A stretch of DNA of 64,000 nucleotides, taken from positions 868,001-932,000 of the forward strand of contig CAWDMX010000004.1 in NCBI GenBank assembly GCA_963803545.1, given 5' to 3'. This document shows positions 26,083-35,892 of this stretch, in pieces. Below the pieces are notes generated by a model that saw only the letters and a list, made by a program, of their open reading frames with translations, made no database searches and had not been told where the DNA came from. Source of the DNA: Legionella_C sp963803545 (GTDB taxonomy: Bacteria; Pseudomonadota; Gammaproteobacteria; Legionellales; Legionellaceae). Each line of letters starts with the position of its first letter. The stretch's first letter is position 1. A program made the position numbers and the translations under genes.

Positions 26083-27402
26083 TTAAAGCCTTTCAAAAAT
26101 AGTTCGGGTGTTAAATCCAAATAGGCGTTCGTGCATACGATAGGCGTATTCATCCGTCATATTAGCAATATAATCGCACACTACCCGCATAGCTTCAGCC
26201 TCATTAGATGCTTCACTATAGATAACTCTGTTTTTGCTATCCAAAAGACTGCTAGGATTAGAGCTTAACGCTTCAAATAGACGCAAAACTACGGTTTGTC
26301 CACCGTACTCAAAGGTACGCGCTTCTTGGGAATCAATAACGTAGCGTGCAATACAGTTTTTAAAAAAACCGAGTAAATTCTCGGCCTCTTCTAGCAGTCG
26401 AACATTGTATTTTAGATTATTATTAACAAAGCTTGGACAGGTAACCAGTACTTTGGTCGCGGTAATAAAATAATTAACAAGCTCACCTATAGATTGTTTG
26501 CGTTGCCATAATTCCTCAGAAAATAAACCATCAATGAGCGATGCAGCTTTGTTTTCCAAATTGGTCGCTTTTAAAAGACAGCGAAGCTCTGTAGTATCCA
26601 ATTGTTCCCGGGTAATCAGTCGTAAATGAACCGCATCTTCTAAATCATGTACTCCATAAGCAATATCATCCGCAATATTCATTATAGAACAGTCAAAAGA
26701 ATGGTACGCCGCTTTACCATGATGCTTAGCAGTAGGCACAATATCTAGCGCTTGAAATAAGCCAATATCCCCATCACAAAAAGAAGATAAAAGCCAGTCT
26801 ATTTCGGCCTGGTCGCAATCAAAATAGGCTTTAGGTGGCAACCAGTCGTTTACACAAATGGTTTTATTTAAGCTTGCAATGTACTCAGGTTTAGATAATG
26901 CAACCGTTTTACTATAGTTTACGGGATACTTTAAAATTCCTAACAACGACCGGCGCGTTAAATCCAAACCAAATCCGCCATAACTTTTTTCAATTTTGGT
27001 CAAAAGCCTTAAGGTTTGCCCATTTCCTTCGAACCCCCCGTAATTACGCATCATAAAATTTAGTGCCACTTCACCCCCGTGGCCGAAAGGTGGGTGCCCT
27101 ATATCATGCAACAAACAAATTACATTAATAAGATCCTCATTTGGTAGTAAACCTGCAATTCTATTATCATTATCAATAGCCAGATTGCGAACTAAGCTTC
27201 CCCCTATTGAGGCAACTTCTAAGGAATGAGTTAAACGCGTGCGATGAAAATCACCTTCATCCGTACCTAAAATTTGTGTTTTACGTTGCAGCCGTCTAAA
27301 CGACGGGCTATGAATAACACGCGTTCGATCACGTTCGTAGGGATCACGATGATCTTTGTCGCCCCGTTGGTTCATTTGACCCGATCGCCGGTGTGTCCAC
27401 AT
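26083..27402 (-). CDS. dgt: dGTP triphosphohydrolase, HD family
   Basis: A 439-residue dGTPase-like enzyme releasing triphosphate from dNTPs. The metal-binding HD residues appear in RTRLTHSLEV and LLHDIGHPPFGHGGE, with the later SIMNIADDIAYGVHDLED. The length fits the type 2 or 3 group. The ATG at 27402 (MWTHRRSGQ) is preferred; the frame is open to a GTG at 27414. It heads a probable dgt-hisC-phhB transcript. Confidence 0.93.
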   Translation of the reverse strand: MWTHRRSGQMNQRGDKDHRDPYERDRTRVIHSPSFRRLQRKTQILGTDEGDFHRTRLTHSLEVASIGGSLVRNLAIDNDNRIAGLLPNEDLINVICLLHDIGHPPFGHGGEVALNFMMRNYGGFEGNGQTLRLLTKIEKSYGGFGLDLTRRSLLGILKYPVNYSKTVALSKPEYIASLNKTICVNDWLPPKAYFDCDQAEIDWLLSSFCDGDIGLFQALDIVPTAKHHGKAAYHSFDCSIMNIADDIAYGVHDLEDAVHLRLITREQLDTTELRCLLKATNLENKAASLIDGLFSEELWQRKQSIGELVNYFITATKVLVTCPSFVNNNLKYNVRLLEEAENLLGFFKNCIARYVIDSQEARTFEYGGQTVVLRLFEALSSNPSSLLDSKNRVIYSEASNEAEAMRVVCDYIANMTDEYAYRMHERLFGFNTRTIFERL

Positions 27403-27567
27403 AATTTGTCTCACTGGTTTAATAGAGCATTACTGTATGGTATTGATACAGTGCTTTCAATAAAAAAATACTACTACTAACTTTTTTTAGTGCAATTGTT
27501 GTTTTATTTTAAAATTTTAGCTAGCATCCACCGCGCAATCCAACACAGGTTAAAAGGAATAGTACGG

Positions 27568-27894
27568 ATGAGTAATCAAGGCTTTAGCTTGACTGAAGTG
27601 TTAATCGCATTATTTTTATTTGCGTCAATATTAGTCAATATAGGTACTAATCAGTGGAAAAGTGCGCAGTCAAGCACCGACTGCCAAATTTTAAACGCCG
27701 CACTTTTACAACTTAATAATTGCAGCGAAACTCTTTTGAGCGGTAACAAGATAGGTAATCAAAACAACTTGCCAATAAAAATTAAACGCTTTAAAAAAAA
27801 TACACAAATCGCCGTTAATTGGTCCATGCTAAAGCGAAACACCCTCCCCTTTGCCGAACTTAAACAGCAATTAGCTTTAGATAATGCGCAATAG
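27568..27894 (+). CDS. Type IV minor pilin, PilV-like
   Basis: A 108-residue prepilin. The type III leader is short (MSNQG), cut before Phe by PilD, followed by SLTEVLIALFLFASILVNIG with Glu5 of the mature protein. The frame extends upstream to 27490, but ATG at 27568 has AAGGA nine bases before it and gives the normal leader. It is short for PilV. It overlaps the next gene by 11 bases; three minor-pilin-like genes form one unit. These proteins prime pilus assembly and, with PilY1, sit at the tip. Confidence 0.75.
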   Translation: MSNQGFSLTEVLIALFLFASILVNIGTNQWKSAQSSTDCQILNAALLQLNNCSETLLSGNKIGNQNNLPIKIKRFKKNTQIAVNWSMLKRNTLPFAELKQQLALDNAQ

Positions 27895-28612
27895 AGGAGT
27901 TAGTCTTATTGAGCTGTTAATAAGCCTACTACTTACCTCCTTTTTAGTAACTGCTTTAATGAACTGTTATTTACAAAACAGCACACAGTTTGAAAAAAAT
28001 AGCAGCGCTATTAATGAAGCAATTGAATTGGGTTTGCTTACGGACTTTATTCGAGATGTTAGCCACCACGCGGGTTTTACTCCCTGTCAAACTATTGATA
28101 ATTTGGTCCGTTACAATCGCCGTTTTCCGCATAAAAAAATTCAAGCTGTTCACGTTGAAAATAACGCTTCTCGTTTGATAATAATGCGCATGAGTGAAAC
28201 GTTCACCTCGGTTAAAAAAATTGCATCCCCCTACCGTTTTACCCTGTCTGATATTCCTCCTGTCAATTTAGATAGACAGTGGATGATTGCCGATTGTTTT
28301 CATGCGGAAACTTTACAAATTGATAGTACGCAAATTTTTTCCAAAAAGCTGCGTATTGAGCTAAAGGCCCCGCTGTTATACAGCTATGAAAACGCCTATT
28401 TTGGAGAGTGGATTGAAGAGGAATTTAATGTGCATAAAAATAAAGAGACGCAATCGCTGTATTATAAAATGAACAAAAGTGAGCAATTAAGTTCACTTAT
28501 TGACGCATTTAACGTGGCCATTTTAACAGGAAAAAGATTTCCTTTAATCAGCGCTCTGTTCCACACCCGCTCCGGAAAATCAGTAACCGTGTTAACAAGT
28601 ATGCGCAACTAA
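27884..28612 (+). CDS. Type IV minor pilin, PilW-like
   Basis: A 242-residue prepilin with leader MRNRG and the methylation segment VSLIELLISLLLTSFLVTAL (Glu5 present). The C-terminal domain has two cysteines (CQTID and DCFHAE) as in PilW-type minor pilins. It overlaps the PilV-like gene by 11 bases and abuts the PilX-like gene. Position and size, more than sequence, give the PilW assignment. Confidence 0.75.
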   Translation: MRNRGVSLIELLISLLLTSFLVTALMNCYLQNSTQFEKNSSAINEAIELGLLTDFIRDVSHHAGFTPCQTIDNLVRYNRRFPHKKIQAVHVENNASRLIIMRMSETFTSVKKIASPYRFTLSDIPPVNLDRQWMIADCFHAETLQIDSTQIFSKKLRIELKAPLLYSYENAYFGEWIEEEFNVHKNKETQSLYYKMNKSEQLSSLIDAFNVAILTGKRFPLISALFHTRSGKSVTVLTSMRN

Positions 28613-29128
28613 ATGAAAAGAGAGGCCGGTTTTATTTTAATCACTACCGTGTTAATGCTATCGATAGTCGTATTATTTAGTTTAACTCAATCCCAATTGC
28701 TGCAAACCCAGCTTAAAATTTTTAATGCACGACTTCAACACGAGCAAAAATTTCGTCAACTCGAGTGGGTCGCTAATCGAATAATTATTGATAAAGCGCT
28801 GTATTTACGCAACCCCTGTACAATTGATGCGGTTGGTGCGAATGAAAGTATCGTTTTACTTAAAAAAAACCAAGGCTGCACCTTCACCTACGTTCACAAA
28901 TACTATAATTTTATTATTGAAAACCTGGGATTTTTTCCCTGTTTAGAAATAGAGCGTCAAGAAGTAACGTTCACATCTTTCCAGTGGCGAATTACCGTAA
29001 TAGCGCACGATCCTAAAAATGAGGTAGTACAAATTAGAATTTCTGAAGCCGGGACCTATCAACCGTGTTTTAAAAAATCGCACCCTATTAAAACAGGTAG
29101 TATCAGCTGGCGTTATCTAAGTGCTTAA
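28613..29128 (+). CDS. Type IV minor pilin accessory, PilX-like
   Basis: A 171-residue protein starting MKREAGFILITTVLMLSIVV, the PilX-type N-terminus, in which the leader ends in Gly before Phe and the conserved Glu5 is replaced, as is common in PilX. Four or five cysteines lie in the C-terminal half. It starts immediately after the PilW-like stop. PilX links minor pilins to the large PilY1 adhesin in other bacteria; pilY1 and pilE are absent here, so the cluster is split or reduced. Confidence 0.7.
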   Translation: MKREAGFILITTVLMLSIVVLFSLTQSQLLQTQLKIFNARLQHEQKFRQLEWVANRIIIDKALYLRNPCTIDAVGANESIVLLKKNQGCTFTYVHKYYNFIIENLGFFPCLEIERQEVTFTSFQWRITVIAHDPKNEVVQIRISEAGTYQPCFKKSHPIKTGSISWRYLSA

Positions 29129-29129
29129 A

Positions 29130-29855
29130 TTAAAAATTCACATACATATTCACTGAAATATTATTATTTAAAACATTGGGTACATTAAACCGTTTGATAA
29201 ACTGATTCATATAACCGTATTCGAAGGTTATCGCGTTATCAACCCTATAGCCCAAGCCTATAAAGAGGCGGTTTTGATCAAAACCTTGACCTTGATTGCC
29301 AATAAAATCATTTTTATGCCAAAAAATTTCATCCGCAACTACAAAGGTTGACCGCGATGAGGCAGTCCATGGAATTGAAATTTTACTGAGCTGTCGGATA
29401 CGATAAGCAACCGAAGAGTTGTTCGCTAAAAACCGTTGCTCCGTCCGTGTTCTACTCATCAATCTAAAATTTTTAACGGTTGATGTCCACAACAGTTGTT
29501 GCCAAATTCTATTTTCATTGAAAGGATAAGACGTGTATGGTGTACCGGTTCTAATCCATGCGTAACCAAACCACAGACTGAGGTTGGGTTGCAGTGCGTA
29601 ACCCAGACCAACCCGCGCCAATGTTTGCGAACTATGGGTAGAGTTTTCACCGATGCGCTCTTGACCTTCCACCCAATATTTTAAATGATTAGCAGGCGGG
29701 TTATTGGTTGCAACATATCCGGTTATGGTCGCATTTAACCACGTTTGAAAGTCCTGTTGTGTAGTATTAGCAGAGAGACAATGCGGAGTAAAAATAAAGA
29801 GTATTCGTGTTAGAATTTTTAGTTGGCTTAAAACAATTCCTAGTTTTGTTACCAT
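29130..29855 (-). CDS. DUF2490-type outer-membrane protein
   Basis: A 241-residue protein with a signal-peptide-like start (MVTKLGIVLSQLKILTRILF, cleavage near LSA) and a mature part of alternating beta-strands (LARVGLGYALQPNLSLWFGY, FEYGYMNQF) ending in aromatic Phe, typical of an outer-membrane barrel; the pattern matches DUF2490. The open frame extends to 29897 inside tRNA-Phe; the Met at 29855, eight bases after the tRNA, is chosen because of the signal peptide. No ribosome site is obvious, so co-transcription with the tRNA is possible. Confidence 0.75.
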   Translation of the reverse strand: MVTKLGIVLSQLKILTRILFIFTPHCLSANTTQQDFQTWLNATITGYVATNNPPANHLKYWVEGQERIGENSTHSSQTLARVGLGYALQPNLSLWFGYAWIRTGTPYTSYPFNENRIWQQLLWTSTVKNFRLMSRTRTEQRFLANNSSVAYRIRQLSKISIPWTASSRSTFVVADEIFWHKNDFIGNQGQGFDQNRLFIGLGYRVDNAITFEYGYMNQFIKRFNVPNVLNNNISVNMYVNF

Positions 29856-29862
29856 TTGAAGG

Positions 29863-29938
<76 letters not shown>

Positions 29939-29998
29939 ACAACGGGTGCTATTAAACTCTATACTTGCTTGTTCAGTCAAGTAACTTTGTAAAAATTT

Positions 29999-30265
29999 TT
30001 ATTCTGGGGGAGTAAATCCTTCAGGAAGTTCAAAACCTGTACTAAAAAAAAATTTTTCCATCTCGGTTCGTAAAAATTCACGCGATTTTGCATCCACTAA
30101 ATTTAATCGATATTCATTAATTAACATGGTTTGCTGCGAAAGCCACTCTTTCCAGGCCTGTTTAGAAATATGCTTAAAAATGCGCTCCCCCAATTCCCCA
30201 GGGAACGGTGGCCGGTCAAGCGCGTCCGCTTCTTTATTTAATTTTGTACAAAAGATGAGAGCCAT
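29999..30265 (-). CDS. yggX: Fe(2+)-trafficking protein YggX
   Basis: An 88-residue protein with the family start IFCTKLNKEADALDRPPFPGELG, including the conserved Cys, then the helical WKEWLSQQTMLINEYRLNL. YggX protects Fe-S enzymes and DNA from oxidative damage and may move iron. Full length. A poly-A-rich stretch lies just upstream. In many gammaproteobacteria it follows mutY; here it stands between tRNA-Phe and a PilZ gene. Confidence 0.95.
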   Translation of the reverse strand: MALIFCTKLNKEADALDRPPFPGELGERIFKHISKQAWKEWLSQQTMLINEYRLNLVDAKSREFLRTEMEKFFFSTGFELPEGFTPPE

Positions 30266-30322
30266 AATAAAAATTCACAAAAAAAAAATCATTATGCGAC
30301 ATTTTTGCAGAGCGAGCAAATA

Positions 30323-30883
30323 TTAGGAGTCTTCCAAGCCTTGTACCTGAGCCAGCATGATATGTTGCGACAACAGTTGCTCTTGCTCGTTAGTGAGATT
30401 TTCAAACTGTAAGGCTATGCGGTAGCTTTTTTCATTAATATATTGACTGTAAACAACCACCGCGTTAATGATAATCGGAATCATTTTTGGCTTGGTATAA
30501 ATTATCAATTTTAACCGCGATTTCTCTTTAATTTTTTCTTTGGTTTGAAAGGCCATTCCACCCAAACTAATGTTTACCGAACGCAACCGGGTGTGCTCTC
30601 CAAGAGTGAGGTTGCGAACAATATAATCAAGTTTTGCGTTAATAATATTAAGATAATGCGCGACAGCGGGCTCTTTAATGGCTAAATTTTGTGTAATTTC
30701 ACTTAATTCATAATCCAGTTGTTGGAAGTAGTGAATAGTATCCAAATAGCGCTGACCGCCCTGGCCTAGCAAGTCCTCATTAACTAAGTCCTCTGAATAA
30801 CAATTGCCCGGTTCCAACACTTTGTATTCAAAATAAAGCTTATCATCAATACGAAAATGCTGACGTCTTTCATGCACAGACAT
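30323..30883 (-). CDS. PilZ-domain protein
   Basis: A 186-residue cytosolic protein. The start ERRQHFRIDD has the Arg-x3-Arg of the cyclic-di-GMP switch, and the second motif NISLGGMAF (about residues 103-111) is the D/N-x-S-x-x-G part of PilZ. A helical insert lies between them (about residues 40-90), a layout found in PilZ-like proteins with an N-terminal extension. The ATG at 30883 has GGAG five bases before it and is preferred over 30901. It probably binds cyclic-di-GMP and acts on motility or attachment. Confidence 0.85.
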   Translation of the reverse strand: MSVHERRQHFRIDDKLYFEYKVLEPGNCYSEDLVNEDLLGQGGQRYLDTIHYFQQLDYELSEITQNLAIKEPAVAHYLNIINAKLDYIVRNLTLGEHTRLRSVNISLGGMAFQTKEKIKEKSRLKLIIYTKPKMIPIIINAVVVYSQYINEKSYRIALQFENLTNEQEQLLSQHIMLAQVQGLEDS

Positions 30884-31152
30884 AATTACTCCAAAATCCA
30901 TTTAGTGATAATTATTAAACCTACTTTTTAGATAATTATAGTAAGTGTTTTAAAAATATGAGGCCTATAAAAAACTATGTTATCAATTATTTTAACTTAT
31001 AACTAGCAACCTGATTAGCTGAGCCATACGCCAAAAACTGTCACGTACTCATAACCGCTTGATTGGCATAGATATCTGCGCATCCTACTGGTGAAATCGG
31101 TTGACTAAACAGTCGAACCGTGATGGTCAGTGGGGCCGCGTTAAATTAGATT

Positions 31153-32043
31153 TCTTGCATAACCATTTTTAAAGCTCAAAATTATAAATTCCTGCAATCA
31201 AATTAAATCTTAAACCAAATCGTTTTCGTCTATTTCGATAACGATCAGCGACGATTTTAAATCGTTTAATCATACCAATTACATTTTCATTCAAAACACG
31301 CTCACTCGATAATTCACGATTGTTCTTTTTATCCTCTTTGGTCAGTGGGGTCTTTTTCGTTTTTTTCTTGGGTAATGCTGAATTTTGATGTAACTTATGT
31401 ATTCCTTGGTAGCCGGTGTCTGTAAGACTTCGAATCTCTGGGTGAATATGAACACCTGATTCCTTAAACAACCTAAAATCATGCCGCTTACCGTTAGTGA
31501 AATTTGTACAAATAACGGTTTTTTTCTTTTTATCTACAATAATTTGTGTCTTTAGCGTGTGTCTCTTCTTTTTCCCTGAATAAAAATGTTTTTGTTTTTT
31601 TTAGGTCGTTCAATGGGCGTTTCAGTCGCATCAATCAGTACAACGTCATATTCAACATCACTTTTTAACAAGGTTTTACGTCCAGGCAATGAGAATTTTC
31701 CATCTTTAATCAGCGTATCTTCAACCCAGCGTATATTACGATAACAAGCACTTTCACTAATCCCATAACTACGCGAAATATGAAAGTATGTTCTATATTC
31801 GCGCAAATACTCCAACGCCATGAGCAACCTATCTTCGATGCCTAATTTATTAGGCTTACCTCCGTGAGATTTTAATAGGGCTTCCGCTTCTCTCAAAATA
31901 CTTGTCATAACATCAAAAGTTGTACGTTTAACTCCTGTGAGCCTACGAAATCCTTCCGCGGGTTCCTCTTTTATTTGTTCGAACTTCATCAACTTCCTTG
32001 CCAAAAAATAAGAAGTTTAATTAAATGCTGAGGTTATGCAAGA
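31153..32043 (-). mobile_element. IS5-family insertion sequence
   Basis: An element of about 891 bases with ends TCTTGCATAACC at 31153-31164 and GGTTATGCAAGA at 32032-32043, enclosing a frameshifted transposase gene. A target duplication could not be fixed. It inserted between the PilZ gene and lolC, upstream of the lolC promoter region. Confidence 0.8.
31169..32004 (-). pseudogene. IS5-family transposase, frameshifted
   Basis: Two frames together give one transposase. The first (32004 down to 31552) has the helix-turn-helix SRSYGISESACYRNIRW and the DDE start VLIDATETPIERPKK. Within the A-rich tract CCTAAAAAAAACAAAAAC near 31590 the frame changes; the other frame continues as YSGKKKRHTLKTQIIVDKKK and ends with SSERVLNENVIGMIKRF, including the catalytic Glu, near 31169. 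It may be an ordinary inactivating indel or a programmed frameshift, which some IS5 subgroups use. Confidence 0.8.
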
Positions 32044-32185
32044 GCTCTATTAACTTAATAAAGCTCCAATAACCCTTACCCGCAGGTTTCAGGTCTAAAA
32101 AATTGGTGCCTTAATTTAATAACATTAACCTATCAACACGCTTTAAAATTCACTACAATAGATTTTTACCTTGTAAAGCAGGCCT

Positions 32186-33430
32186 ATGTTTAAACCATTA
32201 TCGCTTTTTATTGGTCTTCGTTATACGCGCGCTCGTAAAAAAAATCATTTTGTATCCTTTATTTCCCTAAGCTCAATGTTAGGCATAGGTTTGGGGGTTA
32301 TGGTTTTAATTACGGTACTGTCGGTGATGAATGGTTTTGACGAAGAAATACATAAGCGTTTTTTTGGCATGGCCCCAGAAATAACGGTTAACGGTCAAAA
32401 TGGCGGAATTCGTAACTGGCCGGCTTTAGAAAAACGTTTGCGAAACTATCCAGGGGTAACCGCTGTTGCCCCGTTTGTCGGAGGTCAAGGACTGCTGGCG
32501 CACGAAGGGCAGGTTTTACCCATTGTTATCACCGGGATATTACCCGAGCAAGAGCGAAGTATTACCCATTTGCAAGATAAAATGCTCGTTGGTAACATCG
32601 ATAATCTCGATCATTTTGGCATTGCTCTTGGTAAGAATCTTGCGCAAACCTTAGGGGTGGTTTTGGGGGACAAAATTACCTTAATGATCCCGCAAGCAAG
32701 CTCAACCCCGGCCGGCATGATCCCGCGATTTAAACGATTCACGGTAACGGCTGTCTTTTCTGCAGGTAACGGCTTTAATTTTGATAGCAAACTCGCTTTT
32801 GTTCATTTAAGCGATGCGCAAAAGCTTTTTCAGTTAGGCGACCAGGTTACCGGATTGAAAATGAAAATAGCGAATATCTACGCAGCTCCAGAAATGAGTG
32901 AAAAAATTGCTGAGGAGCTTGGAGAAGCTTATCAAGTAGGTAATTGGACGGATCAATTTGGTGCTTTTTTTCAAGCGGTAAAAATGGAAAAAACAATGAT
33001 GTTTTTAATACTAATCTTGATCATTGCCGTGGCCGCATTCAATTTAGTATCGTCCTTAGTCATGGTTGTTAACGATAAACAAGCTGAAATTGCTATAATG
33101 AGAACACTAGGCGCCCCCCCGTCTTTAATTCTGACAATATTTATTATTCAAGGTATGTTGGTTGGGATTATTGGTACTCTTTTCGGTTTAGGATGTGGGA
33201 TACTTCTCGCGAGCAATGCTACGGCCATAGTGAATTATCTGCAAACATTCTTTAATATAAGCCTTCTATCTTCCAACATTTATTTTGTCGACTACCTACC
33301 TTCTAAAATAATGATCAGCGACTTAATGAGCGTGTGTGGCGTTGCGTTGTTCATGAGTTTTATTGCGACCATTTATCCCGCTTCCCGGGCTGCTAAAACC
33401 GTGATTGCAGAGGCTCTCCATTATGAATAA
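32186..33430 (+). CDS. lolC: Lipoprotein-releasing permease LolC/LolE type
   Basis: A 414-residue inner-membrane subunit of the LolCDE transporter, which extracts lipoproteins from the inner membrane and hands them to LolA. It has one N-terminal membrane segment, a large periplasmic domain (about residues 45-265) and three C-terminal segments around AVAAFNLVSSLVMVV and the coupling region IAIMRTLGAP. Only one permease gene occurs before lolD, so the system may use a single LolF-type homodimeric permease, as in several gammaproteobacteria. It overlaps lolD by eight bases. Confidence 0.93.
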   Translation: MFKPLSLFIGLRYTRARKKNHFVSFISLSSMLGIGLGVMVLITVLSVMNGFDEEIHKRFFGMAPEITVNGQNGGIRNWPALEKRLRNYPGVTAVAPFVGGQGLLAHEGQVLPIVITGILPEQERSITHLQDKMLVGNIDNLDHFGIALGKNLAQTLGVVLGDKITLMIPQASSTPAGMIPRFKRFTVTAVFSAGNGFNFDSKLAFVHLSDAQKLFQLGDQVTGLKMKIANIYAAPEMSEKIAEELGEAYQVGNWTDQFGAFFQAVKMEKTMMFLILILIIAVAAFNLVSSLVMVVNDKQAEIAIMRTLGAPPSLILTIFIIQGMLVGIIGTLFGLGCGILLASNATAIVNYLQTFFNISLLSSNIYFVDYLPSKIMISDLMSVCGVALFMSFIATIYPASRAAKTVIAEALHYE

Positions 33431-34106
33431 GGTTATAGTTAATTGCGAAAACATTAGTAAAAATTACACCGATAACACCGTAGTTGTACAGGTGTTAAAG
33501 GATATAAATCTGACCATTAGCAGTGGGGAGCGTATTGCTATAACAGGACCTTCTGGTTCTGGAAAAAGCACCCTGCTGCATTTGTTGGGCGGTTTAGATA
33601 ACCCAACCGCAGGCCGCGTATCCTTAAAAGATAACGACTGGCAACTTTTAAATGAGAAGAAACGCTGTAAATTACGCAATTCTGAACTGGGTTTTATCTA
33701 TCAGTTTCATCATCTATTACCCGAGTTTAGCGCTTTAGAAAACGTTGCAATGCCTTTATTATTAGCCAACTTGAGCGGTAAAGAGGCCCTGAAGAAAGCA
33801 CAGGAAATACTGGATAAAGTGGGCTTGAATGGGCGCCTCAATCACAAGCCTTCGCAGCTTTCTGGTGGCGAGCGCCAGCGGGTTGCTATTGCACGCGCAT
33901 TAGTGCATCAACCGAGCTGTGTATTAGCCGATGAACCAACCGGTAACCTCGATCATAATACAGCGCAAAAAGTTTTCGAATTGATGGATGAGTTAAACCG
34001 CGCCTTGAATACCGCGCTTATTATCGTAACGCACGATAGGCAGCTTGCGAATAAAATGGATACCATTTTAACCATAGATAAAGGCGTATTAGTTAAAGCG
34101 TGTTAA
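33423..34106 (+). CDS. lolD: Lipoprotein-releasing ATPase LolD
   Basis: A 227-residue ABC ATPase. Walker A GPSGSGKST, the Lol-specific region FIYQFHHLLPEFSALENV, signature LSGGERQRVAIARAL, Walker B VLADEPTGNLD and the switch histidine in VTHD are intact. It powers release of outer-membrane lipoproteins. The start at ATG 33423 (MNKVIVNCENI) is preferred over a TTG at 33405 because GAGG precedes it; it overlaps the lolC stop. Confidence 0.95.
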   Translation: MNKVIVNCENISKNYTDNTVVVQVLKDINLTISSGERIAITGPSGSGKSTLLHLLGGLDNPTAGRVSLKDNDWQLLNEKKRCKLRNSELGFIYQFHHLLPEFSALENVAMPLLLANLSGKEALKKAQEILDKVGLNGRLNHKPSQLSGGERQRVAIARALVHQPSCVLADEPTGNLDHNTAQKVFELMDELNRALNTALIIVTHDRQLANKMDTILTIDKGVLVKAC

Positions 34107-34134
34107 AATGGTTACCGTTTGTTAACAGTTCTTA

Positions 34135-34154
34135 CCGGCAACCGTGGTTGCCGG
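34135..34154. terminator. Bidirectional terminator lolD/asnS
   Basis: Perfect hairpin CCGGCAACC-GT-GGTTGCCGG between convergent lolD and asnS, with T-rich sequence on the lolD side. Confidence 0.7.
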
Positions 34155-34161
34155 ATGTCTT

Positions 34162-35574
34162 TTAAAAATCAGCGTGGCCTGGCGTGCGTGGAAAAGGAAT
34201 CACATCGCGAACATTACTCACTCCCGTGATATAGCTTACCAGCCGTTCAAAGCCTAAACCAAAACCTGCGTGTGGAACAGTGCCGTAGCGGCGTAAATCA
34301 CGATACCACTGGTAATGATCTTTATCTAAATTGCACTCATCCATTCGCTGTTCAAGTATTTCTAAACGTTCTTCCCGTTGGCTACCGCCAATTATTTCAC
34401 CAATGCCTGGTGCGAGTACGTCCATCGCTGCCACCGTTTTTCCGTCTTCATTAAGGCGCATGTAAAACCCTTTAATCTCCTTGGGGTAATCGGTGAGAAT
34501 TACTGGTTTTTGACACAGCTCTTCCGCTAAATAACGCTCGTGCTCGGACTGCAAATCGACCCCCCAACGTACTGGAAAATTGAATTTTTTTGGCGCTTGC
34601 TGCAAGTGACCAACCGCATCGGTATAGGTCATCACTTCAAAAGGCGTATCAATAATATGCTGGAGTCGGTCAATTATCCCAGGAGAAACAAATTGCTCAA
34701 AAAAATTCATATCATCCGCGTTTTTACTTAATACAACTGCGCATACATGACGTAATAGCTCTTGACTCAAGCTGCAAATATCCGGCAAAGACGCAAAAGC
34801 AAGTTCCGGTTCAATCATCCAAAACTCAGCAAGATGTCTACTAGTGTTGGAATTTTCAGCTCGAAAAGTCGGACCAAAAGTATACACTTTTGACATGGCC
34901 AAACAGTAGGCTTCAACGTTTAATTGACCGGACACCGTTAAAAAAGTTTCCCTCCCAAAAAAATCTTGGCTGAAGTCAATTGCGCCGTGAATATTTTTCG
35001 GTATATTGGCGAAATCTAAAGTCGACACACGAAACATTTCTCCCGCGCCCTCGCAATCACTCGCAGTAATTATTGGGGTATGAATCCAATTAAAACCTTT
35101 TTTATCAAAAAACTGATGAACCGCTTGAGCGAGTGTATGACGAACTCGGGTCACCGCCGCAAACGTGTTGGTGCGCGGGCGAAGATGAGCCACCTCCCGT
35201 AAGTATTCTAAGCTATGCCGTTTTGCTTGAATGGGATAAGTATCTGGATTTTCCACCCATCCAATCACTTCTAGAGAATCAACCTGCAACTCATAAGCCT
35301 GCCCCTTTCCTTGAGACGCAGTAAGCTTCCCTTTAGCGCTAACCGCGCATCCACTGGTTAATTTTAATACCTCATCCTGATAGTTCGCGAGGCTATTAGC
35401 CACTACCAATTGAATGGGCGCAAAACAGCTCCCATCAGAAATGGTTATAAACGAAATGCCGGCTTTTGAGTCGCGTCGCGTTTTAACCCAGCCATTAATC
35501 GTTATATTATTTGAATCGTCTACAGCACCGCTTAAACAATCTTTTACCGTACAACCTACGTCACCCATCCTCAT
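34162..35574 (-). CDS. asnS: Asparaginyl-tRNA synthetase
   Basis: A 470-residue class IIb synthetase charging tRNA-Asn. The N-terminal OB domain (INGWVKTRRDSKAGISF, about residues 25-42) binds the anticodon. The catalytic core has motif 2 TFRAENSNTSRHLAEFWMIE and motif 3 GFGLGFERLV. Its presence implies direct charging of asparagine. Length is normal. It overlaps the upstream small gene by four bases (ATGA) and is probably translated with it. Confidence 0.97.
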   Translation of the reverse strand: MRMGDVGCTVKDCLSGAVDDSNNITINGWVKTRRDSKAGISFITISDGSCFAPIQLVVANSLANYQDEVLKLTSGCAVSAKGKLTASQGKGQAYELQVDSLEVIGWVENPDTYPIQAKRHSLEYLREVAHLRPRTNTFAAVTRVRHTLAQAVHQFFDKKGFNWIHTPIITASDCEGAGEMFRVSTLDFANIPKNIHGAIDFSQDFFGRETFLTVSGQLNVEAYCLAMSKVYTFGPTFRAENSNTSRHLAEFWMIEPELAFASLPDICSLSQELLRHVCAVVLSKNADDMNFFEQFVSPGIIDRLQHIIDTPFEVMTYTDAVGHLQQAPKKFNFPVRWGVDLQSEHERYLAEELCQKPVILTDYPKEIKGFYMRLNEDGKTVAAMDVLAPGIGEIIGGSQREERLEILEQRMDECNLDKDHYQWYRDLRRYGTVPHAGFGLGFERLVSYITGVSNVRDVIPFPRTPGHADF

Positions 35575-35816
35575 TCCCCACTGCTATCTGAAAGATTATC
35601 GGAAGCTTGACTTACCGACTGTGTTTGCTCTTGCTGGTACGCCTGCCAGTCTGCATCGTGTGTAAAAATATACTCACAGGCTTTTTCAACGAAAAAATCA
35701 CGATATCGAATTTCTGCCCATTGGCAGTACTCGGTTATTTCGTTGTAGATATTTTCATTTATGCGCACTCGAAATTGGATTTTTTTCTGTGTAATCGGCT
35801 CTTTTGTAATCAACAT
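35571..35816 (-). CDS. Small helical protein upstream of asnS, unknown
   Basis: An 81-residue acidic protein. The stretch KIQFRVRINENIYNEITEYCQW resembles the strand and first helix of a ribbon-helix-helix DNA-binding protein, followed by a helix (YRDFFVEKACEYIF) and a Gln/Ser-rich tail. It overlaps the asnS start by four bases, so it is co-transcribed. Family uncertain; a small DNA-binding or accessory protein is only a possibility. Confidence 0.55.
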   Translation of the reverse strand: MLITKEPITQKKIQFRVRINENIYNEITEYCQWAEIRYRDFFVEKACEYIFTHDADWQAYQQEQTQSVSQASDNLSDSSGE

Positions 35817-35892
35817 TAAACTAATTCCAACAATTTCAAGCGGTCATTTTGCCAAAATTTACGAGCAAGAACAATCATTATATAAATAATAT

